In this document: piece after piece, positions 17,607-26,893 of the stretch
Layout of the letters: each line of letters begins with the position of its first letter
Position numbering within the stretch: position 1 is the first letter of the stretch
From: an uncultured bacterium
Lineage (GTDB): Bacteria; Actinomycetota; Coriobacteriia; Coriobacteriales; Atopobiaceae
Assembly (NCBI GenBank): GCA_905214865.1
Contig: CAJMNO010000001.1
Coordinates: 1 to 64,000 of the forward strand
Length of the DNA: 64,000 nt
Direction of reading: 5' to 3'
Notes under the pieces: generated by a model
Told to the model about the DNA's origin: nothing
Seen by the model: the letters and a program-made list of their open reading frames with translations, nothing else
Databases searched by the model: none
Made by a program: the position numbers and the translations under genes

Positions 17607-19610
17607 ATGTCACGAGAGCACGGTGGGGAGGACGCGGTGGAGCGGATCACCCGTGACGACGAGAGGGCACGGCGCATCGCCGGCCTCCTGATGGCGTTCT
17701 CCGGCTCGCGCAGGCCCCTCTCCTCCGACGAGATCAGGGGCGTCTACTATCCCGAGCTCTCGAGCGAGAGCTTTCGCAGGGCCTTTGGCAGGGATCGCGA
17801 GGCGCTCGCGCAATGTGGGATGGTCGTGAGGAACGTCTCGCAGTCGGGCGAGGACGGCTCGTGGGTCGTCGACGAGCAGCGTACGTTCGCGGAGCCGTCC
17901 GTGCTCCTGCCCGAGGAGGCGCTGACGCTCGACGTCGCCTGTGCGCCCCTGGTAACCGACCCCGACTTCCCCTACCGATCCGACCTGCGCCTCGCGCTGG
18001 CAAAGCTCGACCGTCACTTTGGCTCGGCCACCCCCGTGTACGTTGGAGGAGGCGCGGAGGGCGGCGGGTCTGTCGCCCGCGAGCTGCTGGAGTGCCTGGC
18101 GGCCCGCACCGCCGTCAGGGTGACCTACGTCGACGCAAGGGGACGAGAGAGCGCGAGGGTCCTTGCCCCCTACGGCTCCTTCGGGCTGAACGGGAACACC
18201 TATGTGGTGGCAGCGGGCGAGGACGCGACAGAGACGGGCTGGGGCAGGCCCCTCACCTACCGCCTCGACCGCTTCAAATCAGCCCGAAGGGTCGATGGCC
18301 GAACGTATCAAGTCCCGGAGGACTTCTGCCTAAGGGACTTCCTCAAGCTCCCCTTCCAGGCCGGTCCCACCGTCGCAACCTGCTCCTTCTCCCTTCCCAG
18401 CCCACTTGCGCCAGAGCTTCGCGAGCAGGTGGAGGGGAGAGGGACGTGGGCGGACGGAGTCGACGGTGGGCGCACCTGGACCTCGGACGTATCGGACCTC
18501 GGCCTCGCGGCCTCGTGGGCCGTGGCGTCGGACATCGTCCCCCTCGCCCCCAAGGCGCTCGTCAGCCGGTGGCGGAAGGTGCTCGAGGAGGCGCTCGACG
18601 CAGCCCGCGACACGTCACGCGACCCCGATCGCCCCTCACCCCAACCCCCGCTAAAGACGGCTCGCACCGGGCGCCACGCCAAGCGCACGGGGAGAAAGGG
18701 CGGAATCGACGAGGCCCGCGAGCTCGCGGCGCTGCTGGGTGCACTCTCGCGCCAGGGAGACCAGGTATCCGCATCCTCCGTCGCGGCGCGCCTCGGCTGT
18801 GACGTCAGCCACGCAAGGCACCTGCTCATGCTCGTGGCAACGAGCTGGGACGAGGAGCAGCTCAACCTGCCCCTTGCATACGACGAGGGTGACGACACAC
18901 TGACGCTCGCGTTTGGCGGTGGCGTCAGGGGGCGGCAGCTGCGGCTGAGCCTCTCGGAGACCTACGCCCTCCTCGCCGCCCTCGACTCCATAGGCGTGGA
19001 CGGCGACGACCCTATCGTGGCACGCCTCAGGGAGAGCGTGGGGGCCATCGGGCATCCATCCCCCAGCAGCGGGGAGCTCAACCGTGCGATGTCCCCCAAC
19101 GTCTCCGGCACGACCTACGAGACGTGCGTGCGGGCGATCGCCGACGGCATGTGGCTCTCGTTCACCTACGCCGCCGCTTCCGACGGCACCTCCCTCACCA
19201 GGAAGGTCGCACCGCAGGCGTTGAGGTCCTCGGACGGGCGATGGTACCTCGACGGGTTCGACCTCGTTCGGGGAGGCGAGAGGACCTTCCGCCTCGACCG
19301 CATGGGCACCCCGCAATGCGAGACGCCAGAGGGGCGCCGCTCGTCCCCCACCGCAGCGGCGGATGGCGGAACCAAGAGGGTCGTCGTGCGCTTTTCGTCC
19401 GACGCCCTCGCCCGCTCGCGCAACTGGAACGACCTCACCGTCCTTGCCCGCGGCGAGGACGGAAGCGTGACGACAAGTCTCCCCTGGTACGGCGGAACAT
19501 GGCTTGCAAGGAACCTCGCGTCCTGCGGGTCGGGCGTGGTCGTGGAAGACGCTGGCCTGCGCGAGGCAATCGCCGACTACTGCGTTGCCCGGCTGTCAAA
19601 GGCCCGTTAG
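17607..19610 (+). CDS. Tandem WYL-domain transcriptional regulator (PafB-PafC-like)
   Basis: 667 residues built from two copies of a helix-turn-helix plus WYL module. The first starts with a HTH around residues 20-70 (SSDEIRGVYYPELSSESFRR) and a WYL core around 165-240 (RVTYVDARGRES, ending in YRLDRFKS). The second has a HTH around 385-420 (VSASSVAARLGCDVSHARHL) and a WYL core around 515-570 (WLSFTYAAASDG, RWYLDGFDL, FRLDRMG). In mycobacteria PafB and PafC together activate DNA-damage genes; here one polypeptide carries both halves. WYL domains are thought to sense nucleic acid or nucleotide ligands. It faces away from the M28-like gene and converges on dinG. Confidence 0.85.
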   Translation: MSREHGGEDAVERITRDDERARRIAGLLMAFSGSRRPLSSDEIRGVYYPELSSESFRRAFGRDREALAQCGMVVRNVSQSGEDGSWVVDEQRTFAEPSVLLPEEALTLDVACAPLVTDPDFPYRSDLRLALAKLDRHFGSATPVYVGGGAEGGGSVARELLECLAARTAVRVTYVDARGRESARVLAPYGSFGLNGNTYVVAAGEDATETGWGRPLTYRLDRFKSARRVDGRTYQVPEDFCLRDFLKLPFQAGPTVATCSFSLPSPLAPELREQVEGRGTWADGVDGGRTWTSDVSDLGLAASWAVASDIVPLAPKALVSRWRKVLEEALDAARDTSRDPDRPSPQPPLKTARTGRHAKRTGRKGGIDEARELAALLGALSRQGDQVSASSVAARLGCDVSHARHLLMLVATSWDEEQLNLPLAYDEGDDTLTLAFGGGVRGRQLRLSLSETYALLAALDSIGVDGDDPIVARLRESVGAIGHPSPSSGELNRAMSPNVSGTTYETCVRAIADGMWLSFTYAAASDGTSLTRKVAPQALRSSDGRWYLDGFDLVRGGERTFRLDRMGTPQCETPEGRRSSPTAAADGGTKRVVVRFSSDALARSRNWNDLTVLARGEDGSVTTSLPWYGGTWLARNLASCGSGVVVEDAGLREAIADYCVARLSKAR

Positions 19611-19643
19611 CCAACGCCACCATGGGCTGCGTCGGGAGCCCCG

Positions 19644-22601
19644 TCACTCGTGGGACGCTCGCCAGTCCTCGATGTATCGACCGACGTCCGCGCACGGCAG
19701 ACGGGAGAAGTCGCTGGTGGGCAGCGACGAGGTGAACTGCCGACCGTACCTCTTGGTGACGAGGCGGGAGTCTGCCAGGACGAGCACCCCCCTGTCGGTC
19801 GAGGTCCGAATGAGCCGTCCAGCCGCCTGCTTCACCGAGATGACCGCCTCGGGCAGCGAGTGACGCCACCACGCGCGGTCCTCTCGCAGCTCCCTCTCCC
19901 TCACGAGCGGGTCCGTCGGGTTGGAGAAGGGGAGCTTGGGAATCACGACGCATCGCAGGGTCTCCCCCGTCGCGTCAAACCCCTCCCAGAACGACCTCAG
20001 GGCCATGAGGGAGCAGCTCCTCTCCGCCAAGAAGCTGTCCCTGAGCCGTCTGGGCGAGGCGCCTCTCTCCTGGCAAAGGAGGTTGAGCCCGACCCGACGG
20101 AGGCGTGGTGCGAGGCCTTGGTACACGCGCTCCATATCTCTCCTGTTGGTGAAGAGCGTGAGGACGGATCCCCCCATCGCCCTGTGAATGTCAAACAGGA
20201 GGTCCTCGAGCGCGGGCAGGTACTCACGGTCATTTGGCTGGGGCATGTCGGAGCACACGATGGTCGACATGTTCCGGTCGTAGTCAAAGCTCGAGCCGAG
20301 CTTGACGCACTTGCGACGGCCGGCCGGCATGGTGTCGAGCCCCACCGCATGCTCAAAGTGGGAGAAGTCCTTCCCCACCGCTATCGTCGCAGACGTGAAC
20401 ACCACGCTGCGCATCTGCGAGAGCCACCTCTTCCCCACCTCGGCGCCCACGTCGATCTTCTGGGCGAGCAGGCGCTCGGAGAGGACGTCCCTCCTACGCC
20501 GCGCGAGCTCCGCGGAGTACACGTACGTCTCGTCCGCCCCGCTGGAGATGAGGTCGATGGCATCGCGCGTCCCGGGGATGAACTTGGTTGCGGAGGCAAG
20601 GTCGGCCGCGAGCTGGCCGTTAGTCTCCGCAATGGCCTTGGAGGCCTCCTCGGCATCCTTTGCCGCCTCGTCCAGGCGGGACTTGGCGGCTTCCATGCAC
20701 TCCAGGAGCGCCGCCCACTCGGGCGTCTGACGAACCCCCTCGTCTATCCACAGCGAGACGTTGTCGTACCCCCCGTTCTGCGGGGCGACAGAGCCAAGGC
20801 CGTGGAGGGCGTCGAAGAGCGCCTCCATGGAGGTCATGGCCCTAGACGTTGCGGCAGCCAGCTTGGTGACCAGGCGCGTGGGGAGAGACGCCCCCTCCGT
20901 TGGCTCGAGCTGCGCCATCACCTGGTGAATCACGCCCGTCCGCAGGCCGCCGAGCTGCTCAAACCCCCTGCGCACGTCGTCACCCGAGACCTCGCGCGCC
21001 CACTGGCGCCTGGCCTCCGCCTCGAACCCGTGCGCCTCGTCCACCACCCAGTGACGGATTGGCGGCAGAAGGGCACCGTCCATGTCGACGTCGCGAAGGA
21101 GGAGCGAGTGGTTGGTGACCACCACGTCGCTCTGGGCGGCACGGCGGCGGGCACCGTGGATGAGGCACTCGTTGGGAAAGTAGGGGCACTTGTTCCTCAG
21201 GCACTCGTCCGGCGTCACGGTGAGCATGGGGCGGGGGACGAACCTCCAGCGTATGCCCAGGGCATCAAGGTCACCGTCGGGGGACTGGCAGCAATACGAG
21301 AGCGTCACCGCCAGCGCCGTGAGCATCTCGGCCTCGATGGTGTGGGTCGATTTCCCTACCCCCTCCACGAGGGAGACGGGCAGGTCGGCAGAGACGGACG
21401 TCTCCACGCGGTGCAGGCACGGATAGTGGTCGTATCCCTTCAGGCTCGTGAAGCTCACGCCTCCCGGGAGCGCGGCCGAGAGTGCGGGGAGCTCGTGGGA
21501 GACAAGCTGGTCCGTGAGCGCGTTGGTCTTTGTGGCAACCCCCACCGTGAGGTCGTTCTGCTGCGCAAAGAGCACTTCGGGGATCAGGTAGGCGAGCGAC
21601 TTGCCAACGCCCGTCCCCGCCTCGATGGCGCGAAACGACCCCTCGTCGAGGGCGTCTCGCACCTCCTGCGCCATCCTCAGCTGGTCGGGACGCCGCTCGA
21701 GCCTTCCGTACATCCGTGAGGCGACGCCGTCCTCGTCAAAGCACTGGTCTATCACGCGGCCCGCTGGCGCCTTGGGCTCGACGTCGGATTCCGCCGCGTC
21801 CTCCCTAACGTGACCACGCCCCTCCTCCACCAAGGCATGGCGGACCTCCTTGAGCGAGAAGGGCTGATCGTCCCCCTCCCCTAGGGCAAGGTGAGAGAAG
21901 ACGGGGCGATAGGCCCAATCGACCTCGGGATGCATGTCCCCGAGCACCCCGAAGAGTCCCGCCGGCAGGTCGGTGAGCGCAAGCAGGATGATCCTCCACA
22001 TGCCCGCCAGGGCGTCGACGTCGTCGGTCGCCCGATGCGTCACGGAGTCGCATCCAAAGGCATGCGCGAGGTCGGAGAGGCGATGGGTCGAGAGGCGCGG
22101 GAGCGCGATCCTCGAGAGGGCGAGCGTATCTATCCACGTGTCCGAGACGCCTACCCCACCGGGGACCGACTCGATGAAGGTACGGTCAAACGTCGCGTTG
22201 TGTGCGAGGACCGGCGCCCCGCCCACGAACTCCGCCAGACTTGCGACTGCCTCCCTGGCGGATGGGGCATCCGCCACATCAGAATCGTTGATGTTCGTCA
22301 GCCGCTGGATCTCGGGAGGAATCGGCTTCGATGGCCTCACGAAGGTCTGGAATCGGTCCACCACCTCGCGCCCGCTCAGTCGGGCCGCGGCGATCTCTAT
22401 GAGCTCGCACCTCTTGAACGAGAGCCCCGTCGTCTCGGTGTCCAGGACGACGACATCCTCCTCCAAGAGGTCAAAGCCCCTCTCCCCCGCCCTGTCGGCA
22501 AGGGTAAGGTACCGCTCGCGAACCGACTCGGGCGTTCCGGGCAGAATGATGGACTCCAGCGTCACCTCGTTGGCGACACTGGGGTCGGTCCCCTTTGTCA
22601 T
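19644..22601 (-). CDS. dinG: DinG-type helicase with N-terminal DnaQ-like exonuclease
   Basis: Residues about 48-205 form a 3'-5' exonuclease of the DnaQ class: DTETTG (Asp54, Glu56), LAHNATFDRTF, and a late HRATDDVDA. The helicase part follows: Walker A AGTGVGKS at 328-335, a cysteine group around ECLRNKCPYFPNEC typical of the XPD/DinG iron-sulfur cluster, the DEAH box VVDEAHGFE, and motif VI-like QAAGRLIRTSTDRG. The exonuclease fusion is the usual form in many Gram-positive bacteria. AGGGGA precedes the ATG, 12 nt after the ddl stop, so the two are co-transcribed. Predicted role is DNA repair, unwinding structured or RNA-containing duplexes. Confidence 0.93.
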   Translation of the reverse strand: MTKGTDPSVANEVTLESIILPGTPESVRERYLTLADRAGERGFDLLEEDVVVLDTETTGLSFKRCELIEIAAARLSGREVVDRFQTFVRPSKPIPPEIQRLTNINDSDVADAPSAREAVASLAEFVGGAPVLAHNATFDRTFIESVPGGVGVSDTWIDTLALSRIALPRLSTHRLSDLAHAFGCDSVTHRATDDVDALAGMWRIILLALTDLPAGLFGVLGDMHPEVDWAYRPVFSHLALGEGDDQPFSLKEVRHALVEEGRGHVREDAAESDVEPKAPAGRVIDQCFDEDGVASRMYGRLERRPDQLRMAQEVRDALDEGSFRAIEAGTGVGKSLAYLIPEVLFAQQNDLTVGVATKTNALTDQLVSHELPALSAALPGGVSFTSLKGYDHYPCLHRVETSVSADLPVSLVEGVGKSTHTIEAEMLTALAVTLSYCCQSPDGDLDALGIRWRFVPRPMLTVTPDECLRNKCPYFPNECLIHGARRRAAQSDVVVTNHSLLLRDVDMDGALLPPIRHWVVDEAHGFEAEARRQWAREVSGDDVRRGFEQLGGLRTGVIHQVMAQLEPTEGASLPTRLVTKLAAATSRAMTSMEALFDALHGLGSVAPQNGGYDNVSLWIDEGVRQTPEWAALLECMEAAKSRLDEAAKDAEEASKAIAETNGQLAADLASATKFIPGTRDAIDLISSGADETYVYSAELARRRRDVLSERLLAQKIDVGAEVGKRWLSQMRSVVFTSATIAVGKDFSHFEHAVGLDTMPAGRRKCVKLGSSFDYDRNMSTIVCSDMPQPNDREYLPALEDLLFDIHRAMGGSVLTLFTNRRDMERVYQGLAPRLRRVGLNLLCQERGASPRRLRDSFLAERSCSLMALRSFWEGFDATGETLRCVVIPKLPFSNPTDPLVRERELREDRAWWRHSLPEAVISVKQAAGRLIRTSTDRGVLVLADSRLVTKRYGRQFTSSLPTSDFSRLPCADVGRYIEDWRASHE

Positions 22602-22613
22602 TCAGGCAATCCC

Positions 22614-23567
22614 CTAATCTTCCAGCGCCCACTCCACGAAGCGCTTGCACAGCTCCGGGAACTCTATGCCGGCGTGACGAGCGGAATCGGGAATGAGGCT
22701 CCTCTCGGTCATGCCGGGGATGGTGTTGATCTCCAGGATGACGGGCGTTCCGTCCTCCTTCACGATGAAGTCGCTCCTTGAGGTCCCACGGCAGCCCAGG
22801 GCCTTGTGCGCGGCGACGGCATACTCCTGCGCCTTGCGATACGCCTCCTCGGGAATGCGAGCGGGAATCACGTGGTGCATGGAGCTCGGCTCGTACTTTG
22901 CGTTGATGTCGTAGAACGGCGAGTTGAACACGATCTCGACGATAGGGAGGGCCTGGGGGTCGTCGTTGCCGATGACGGGAACGGTAATCTCGGTCCCCTC
23001 GATGCAGGCCTCGAGGAGGACGCGGTCGCCCTGCGCACCGGCCTTCCCGATGGCATCGTTGAGGCCGGAGGCCTCGGTCACCCTCGTCACCCCAAAGCTC
23101 GAGCCGTTGGCCGCGGGCTTCACGAAGATGGGGAGCCCCAGGCGGGCGACAAGCTCATCTGCCTGCTCGTCGGTGAGCCTCGTGTCGGGAGCGACGTCAA
23201 CGCCGTCGGGGACGGGGATGCCGGCGGCCTTGTAGACCGACTTGGCCACTTCCTTCTCAGTCCCGAGAGCGGATGCCAGGACCCCGGAGAAGGTGTAGGG
23301 CATGTGCAGAATCTCGAGGAGGCCCTGGATACAGCCATCCTCGCCGTAGTGGCCATGCATGGCAACGAACGCAACGTCGTACCCACCTTGGGCAAGCCTC
23401 ACCACGAAGTCGGGAGCCGCAACGTCAATAAGCTCGACATCCTTGAACCCCGCCTCCCTGAGCGCGTTGGCGCAGGCAGTTCCGGACTGCATGGAGATGT
23501 CCTTCTCGTCAGACCAACCGCCCGCGAGAACGGCAACCTTGTTTTGTGTAACGTCAGTCTTGGTCAT
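22614..23567 (-). CDS. ddl: D-alanine--D-alanine ligase
   Basis: ATP-grasp ligase making the D-Ala-D-Ala end of peptidoglycan precursors. The N-terminal lobe has AVLAGGWSDEKDISMQSG and VAMHGHYGEDGCIQG. The ATP-grasp core has FVKPAANGSSFGV and the omega loop YDINAKY, whose tyrosine is typical of ligases making D-Ala-D-Ala rather than D-Ala-D-Lac. Metal ligands are in LEINTIPGMT. The length of 317 residues is normal for DdlB-type enzymes. It is the first gene of a two-gene unit with dinG. Confidence 0.95.
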   Translation of the reverse strand: MTKTDVTQNKVAVLAGGWSDEKDISMQSGTACANALREAGFKDVELIDVAAPDFVVRLAQGGYDVAFVAMHGHYGEDGCIQGLLEILHMPYTFSGVLASALGTEKEVAKSVYKAAGIPVPDGVDVAPDTRLTDEQADELVARLGLPIFVKPAANGSSFGVTRVTEASGLNDAIGKAGAQGDRVLLEACIEGTEITVPVIGNDDPQALPIVEIVFNSPFYDINAKYEPSSMHHVIPARIPEEAYRKAQEYAVAAHKALGCRGTSRSDFIVKEDGTPVILEINTIPGMTERSLIPDSARHAGIEFPELCKRFVEWALED

Positions 23568-23679
23568 GCATGGACTCCTTAGCGCGCTGTGGTGGTGCGT
23601 TAGACTCGATTAAATGGGTGCTTTCACCCAGTTTCCGAGGATACTCCACTACCGCACCCACCATGAACGAGAGGTAAAA

Positions 23680-24753
23680 ATGCAAGAATCATTGTCTGGT
23701 GGCCCCTCAGCCCCCATCAAGCGACGTGACGTCCACACCGTCTCTCACTCGGAGCTCGTCTCCCTTCTCGAGGAGCTTGGTCAGCCTAAGTTTAGGGCCA
23801 AGCAGATCGAAGAGTGGGTATGGGAGAAGAACGTTACGAATTTTGATGATATGTCAAACCTTCCCAAGTCTCTGAGGGCCACGCTTTCCGAGCACCTCAC
23901 ACTCGGTGGCGTCGAGGAGGTTGCACGTCAGTTGTCGGCCGACGGCAGCCGTAAATACCTTCTGCGCTTCCCAGATGGAGTCCACGTGGAGTGCGTCGGC
24001 ATGCCCTCACGCAACAAGCTCGCGGTCTGCGCATCCACCCAGGCCGGTTGCGCCATGGGCTGCGCCTTTTGCGCGACGGGCGCCTCGGGCCTCACCCGCT
24101 CCCTCACCTCGGGCGAGATCTACGAGCAGGTCATGCACGCCCGCGACGACTTCAACGCGCGCGTCACGAGCGTCGTTCTCATGGGGCAGGGCGAGCCGTT
24201 CATGAACTATGACGCGACACTTGGCGCCCTTCGCAAGCTCAACTCCCCCGAGGGTGCCGGCATTGGTGCGCGACACCTCACCGTCTCCACCTGTGGCGTC
24301 ATCCCGATAATCAAGCGATTCGCCAACGAGCCCGAGCAGTTCACCCTTGCAGTCTCGCTTCACTCCGCCATCCAGAAGACGCGTGACATGCTCATGCCCG
24401 GCGTCAAGAAGTACTCTCTTCTTCGCCTCTATGACATGATGGGCGAGTACGTTGACAAGACCGGACGGCGCCCCACGTACGAGTACGCACTCATCAAGGG
24501 CATCAACGATACCGACGCCGAGCTCGCTGCCCTTTGCGACTTCTGCAAGGACAACCTTGCGCACGTCAACATCATCCAGCTCAATCACGTGAAGGGCTCC
24601 AAATTCCTCCCCTCTTCCGACCTCAGGGCACAGGAGTTCGTCCGCCGGCTTGGTAACGTTGGCGTCGAGGCGACAATTAGGAACTCTCGAGGCTCTGACA
24701 TCGACGCTGCATGCGGACAGCTCAGGCAAAACGTCGAGTCCGGTCTCGCTTAG
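23680..24753 (+). CDS. rlmN: Dual-specificity 23S rRNA/tRNA adenine-C2 methyltransferase RlmN
   Basis: Radical-SAM enzyme methylating C2 of A2503 in 23S rRNA and A37 in some tRNAs. The cluster motif CAMGCAFCATG (CxxxCxxC) is intact, and the conserved GMGEP-like motif appears as LMGQGEPFMNYD. The catalytic cysteine region near the C-terminus (IRNSRGSDIDAACGQL) is present. The start at 23680 gives 357 residues and has GAGAGGT just upstream; a reading from 23614 lacks a ribosome site. It is one of two plus-strand genes in the left arm and ends at a hairpin terminator. Confidence 0.95.
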   Translation: MQESLSGGPSAPIKRRDVHTVSHSELVSLLEELGQPKFRAKQIEEWVWEKNVTNFDDMSNLPKSLRATLSEHLTLGGVEEVARQLSADGSRKYLLRFPDGVHVECVGMPSRNKLAVCASTQAGCAMGCAFCATGASGLTRSLTSGEIYEQVMHARDDFNARVTSVVLMGQGEPFMNYDATLGALRKLNSPEGAGIGARHLTVSTCGVIPIIKRFANEPEQFTLAVSLHSAIQKTRDMLMPGVKKYSLLRLYDMMGEYVDKTGRRPTYEYALIKGINDTDAELAALCDFCKDNLAHVNIIQLNHVKGSKFLPSSDLRAQEFVRRLGNVGVEATIRNSRGSDIDAACGQLRQNVESGLA

Positions 24754-24774
24754 ACACTCTCGATTCCAATACCA

Positions 24775-24812
24775 AAGGAGCCTGAGAACACATGTTCCCA
24801 GACTCCTTCATT
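24775..24812 (+). terminator. Terminator after rlmN
   Basis: AAGGAG...CTCCTT (24775-24780 with 24803-24808) and inner GAACA/TGTTC arms form a long stem with small mismatches, followed by TTCATTCT. It lies between convergent genes and could act in both directions. Confidence 0.7.
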
Positions 24813-24828
24813 CTATCAAATCAATTTT

Positions 24829-25080
24829 CTAGAACCCAAGGGAAGACCATTGCCTAAGGGTCTCCGCCCTGTTGCTCTCCCCCGCATCCTCCTCGACATA
24901 CGTCCCGGTAGCGTTCTGGACCACACTCTCCAAATCGTTCACCGCCCTTCTGACGCTGTCGGCCGTCTTCCTGACCGAGTCTCTCGCCCCTTCGTTTAGT
25001 AATACCTTGTATGCGAGTATTGCCAGGGTGGTCGTTGCTCCAATCAGTATCGCGTACGTTCCCAGGGTCTTGACCTTCAT
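24829..25080 (-). CDS. Small single-pass membrane protein, unknown function
   Basis: 83 residues. One N-terminal hydrophobic helix (about residues 6-26, LGTYAILIGATTTLAILAY) is followed by a charged amphipathic region (DSVRKTADSVRRAVNDLE) that resembles YtxH-like small proteins. The ATG at 25080 is preferred to the adjacent GTG because GGGGGAG lies 7 nt upstream. The ribosome site overlaps the parB stop codon, so it is probably the third gene of the parA-parB unit. Role unknown. Confidence 0.65.
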   Translation of the reverse strand: MKVKTLGTYAILIGATTTLAILAYKVLLNEGARDSVRKTADSVRRAVNDLESVVQNATGTYVEEDAGESNRAETLRQWSSLGF

Positions 25081-25084
25081 CACG

Positions 25085-25948
25085 TCACTCCCCCATTGAG
25101 CTCAGTCGCTGAACGAGCCTCACTAGTTCATCCTCATCCTTGAACTCAATCTCGATCTTGTTCTTGTTCCTGACCTTCTTTACCTTTACGTTCGTATCCA
25201 AGGCAAGCCTCAGTTGCCTTGCGGCTCGCTTGTATGACTGTGGCTGGGGCTCCCTTCTTGGCTTCTCCTCGTCATGCGTGCCAGAAAATAGCGGTGCGAG
25301 CTTTTCTGTCTCCCTGACCGACAGGTGCTCATCCACCACCTTATGTGCCAGTCTGAGGCGCCCGTCCTCGCCTGCAACCGCGAGAATCGCCCTCGCATGA
25401 CCGGCGGTGAGCCTGCCGTCTGCCATCATGTCCTGAACTTCACCGGGCAAGTCCAGCAGTCGCAGGGTATTCGCAATCGCAGACCTCGACTTTGAGAGTG
25501 CCTTTCCAAGCTCCTCCTGCGTAAAGCCATTCTCTTTCAACAGCTTTTGGTAGCCCTGTGCCTCTTCGATTGGATTGAGGTCCGACCTCTGGAGGTTTTC
25601 TATCAAAGCTAGCTTAAATACCTCTTTGTCTGAGATATCCTTGATGCACACGGGGACCTCGGTCAAACCAGCCAGTTTTGCCGCTTGGTACCTTCTCTCC
25701 CCTGCAACAATCTCGTAGTGAGCACCCTTCTTTCTCACGAGTATTGGTTGGAGAATTCCATTCTGGCGAATCGAATCAGTGAGCTCATTGAGAGCATCCT
25801 CGTCAAAGTTCTTTCGAGGTTGCCCCTTGTTTGGCCGTATATCCGCAATTGGTAGAGTGGTAGCGTCAGCGTCTATAGCACTTACCTCTGCATCGGCGGT
25901 ACCCATGAGTGACTCAAGTCCCTTTCCAAGCCCGCTCCTCTTAGCCAC
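25085..25948 (-). CDS. parB: Chromosome-partition protein ParB
   Basis: CTP-dependent clamp that loads at parS and spreads to organise the origin region. Visible: an N-terminal ParA-interaction segment (KRSGLGKGLESLMG), the ParB/Srx core with GQPRKNFDEDALNELTDSI and GERRYQAAKLAG, ENLQRSDLNPIEEAQGY, the parS-binding HTH (TQEELGKALSKSRSAIANTLRLLDLP), and a C-terminal dimerisation domain. A GTG start at 25948 fits the conserved N-terminus and overlaps the end of parA by 8 nt; AAAGGAAG lies upstream. 287 residues. Confidence 0.95.
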   Translation of the reverse strand: MAKRSGLGKGLESLMGTADAEVSAIDADATTLPIADIRPNKGQPRKNFDEDALNELTDSIRQNGILQPILVRKKGAHYEIVAGERRYQAAKLAGLTEVPVCIKDISDKEVFKLALIENLQRSDLNPIEEAQGYQKLLKENGFTQEELGKALSKSRSAIANTLRLLDLPGEVQDMMADGRLTAGHARAILAVAGEDGRLRLAHKVVDEHLSVRETEKLAPLFSGTHDEEKPRREPQPQSYKRAARQLRLALDTNVKVKKVRNKNKIEIEFKDEDELVRLVQRLSSMGE

Positions 25949-26741
25949 GACGCACCACTTCCTTTGCAAGGTTCCTATATGCCAACGCGCCCTTATTAAC
26001 CCTTGAGTACATCGTAATTGGCACGCCATGAGACGGTGCCTCGGAGAGCTTCACGCTTCTTGGGATGATCGTCTTGAAGACCTTCTTCCCAAAGTACTTC
26101 CGTACCTCCTCCACGACTTCCTTTGAAAGCGTGGTTCTGGAGTCATACATTGTCATGACGACTCCAAATACGTCTAGTTCAGGGTTCAACCTCTTCTTTA
26201 CCATCTTCATTGACTCAAGGAGCTTTGTAAGCCCTTCAAGTGCGTAGAACTCACACTGAATCGGAATGAGGAGAGAATCTGCTGCCACCAATGCGTTTAT
26301 CGTGAGAAGGCCGAGCGAAGGTGGGCAATCAATGAACACGTAGTCAAAGTCATTCACGATGGGGGAGAGGATGTTCTTGAGTACGCTCTCGCGCGCCATC
26401 GTTGAGACGAGTTCGATTTCTGCTCCCGCAAGCTGAATTGTCGCAGGAATGACGAACACATTTGGTTCGCAGGTATCTAGAACTATCTCTTCAATTGGAA
26501 AGTCATGAAGCAGTGCATCGTAGACATCGTGTTCCAACTCGTCTTTCTCAATCCCATATCCAGACGAGGTGTTTCCTTGGGGGTCAAAGTCAATAACAAG
26601 TACCTTCTTTTTTGACTCTCCTAATGCAGCAGAGAGGTTTACGGCTGTAGTCGATTTCCCAACCCCGCCTTTTTGATTGATGATAGCCATAACTCTTGCT
26701 GGCCTATCTGGGAAGGCCCTCTTTGCATCCTTGAAGCTCAT
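25941..26741 (-). CDS. parA: Chromosome-partition ATPase ParA (Soj)
   Basis: Deviant Walker A ATPase that moves ParB-parS complexes: INQKGGVGKSTTAVNL with the signature lysines, the A' motif VIDFDPQGNTSSG, and the Walker B region YVFIDCPPSLG. 266 residues, normal for chromosomal ParA. Three parS sites lie just upstream, between it and rsmG. Its DNA and that of parB and rsmG is visibly less GC-rich than the flanking genes. Confidence 0.95.
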   Translation of the reverse strand: MSFKDAKRAFPDRPARVMAIINQKGGVGKSTTAVNLSAALGESKKKVLVIDFDPQGNTSSGYGIEKDELEHDVYDALLHDFPIEEIVLDTCEPNVFVIPATIQLAGAEIELVSTMARESVLKNILSPIVNDFDYVFIDCPPSLGLLTINALVAADSLLIPIQCEFYALEGLTKLLESMKMVKKRLNPELDVFGVVMTMYDSRTTLSKEVVEEVRKYFGKKVFKTIIPRSVKLSEAPSHGVPITMYSRVNKGALAYRNLAKEVVRRG

Positions 26742-26771
26742 TCTTCTTGTACCCCCGGATTGATTTCCCGA

Positions 26772-26787
26772 TGTTTCACGTGAAACT
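26772..26787. other. parS site 1
   Basis: TGTTTCACGTGAAACT, one mismatch from the universal ParB palindrome TGTTTCACGTGAAACA. It lies 31 nt upstream of parA. Confidence 0.93.
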
Positions 26788-26825
26788 CGTTTATGTCTCT
26801 AGTTCAAAGTTTAGCTGTGCCGAAT

Positions 26826-26841
26826 TGTTTCACGTGAAACA
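26826..26841. other. parS site 2
   Basis: TGTTTCACGTGAAACA, a perfect copy of the consensus 16-mer palindrome. Confidence 0.97.
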
Positions 26842-26867
26842 CTACAACTACGAATTGTCTCTCGTAA

Positions 26868-26883
26868 CGTTTCACGTGAAACA
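26868..26883. other. parS site 3
   Basis: CGTTTCACGTGAAACA, one mismatch from consensus, 10 nt from the end of rsmG. The three sites start 54 and 42 nt apart. Confidence 0.93.
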
Positions 26884-26893
26884 TCAGCAGAAA

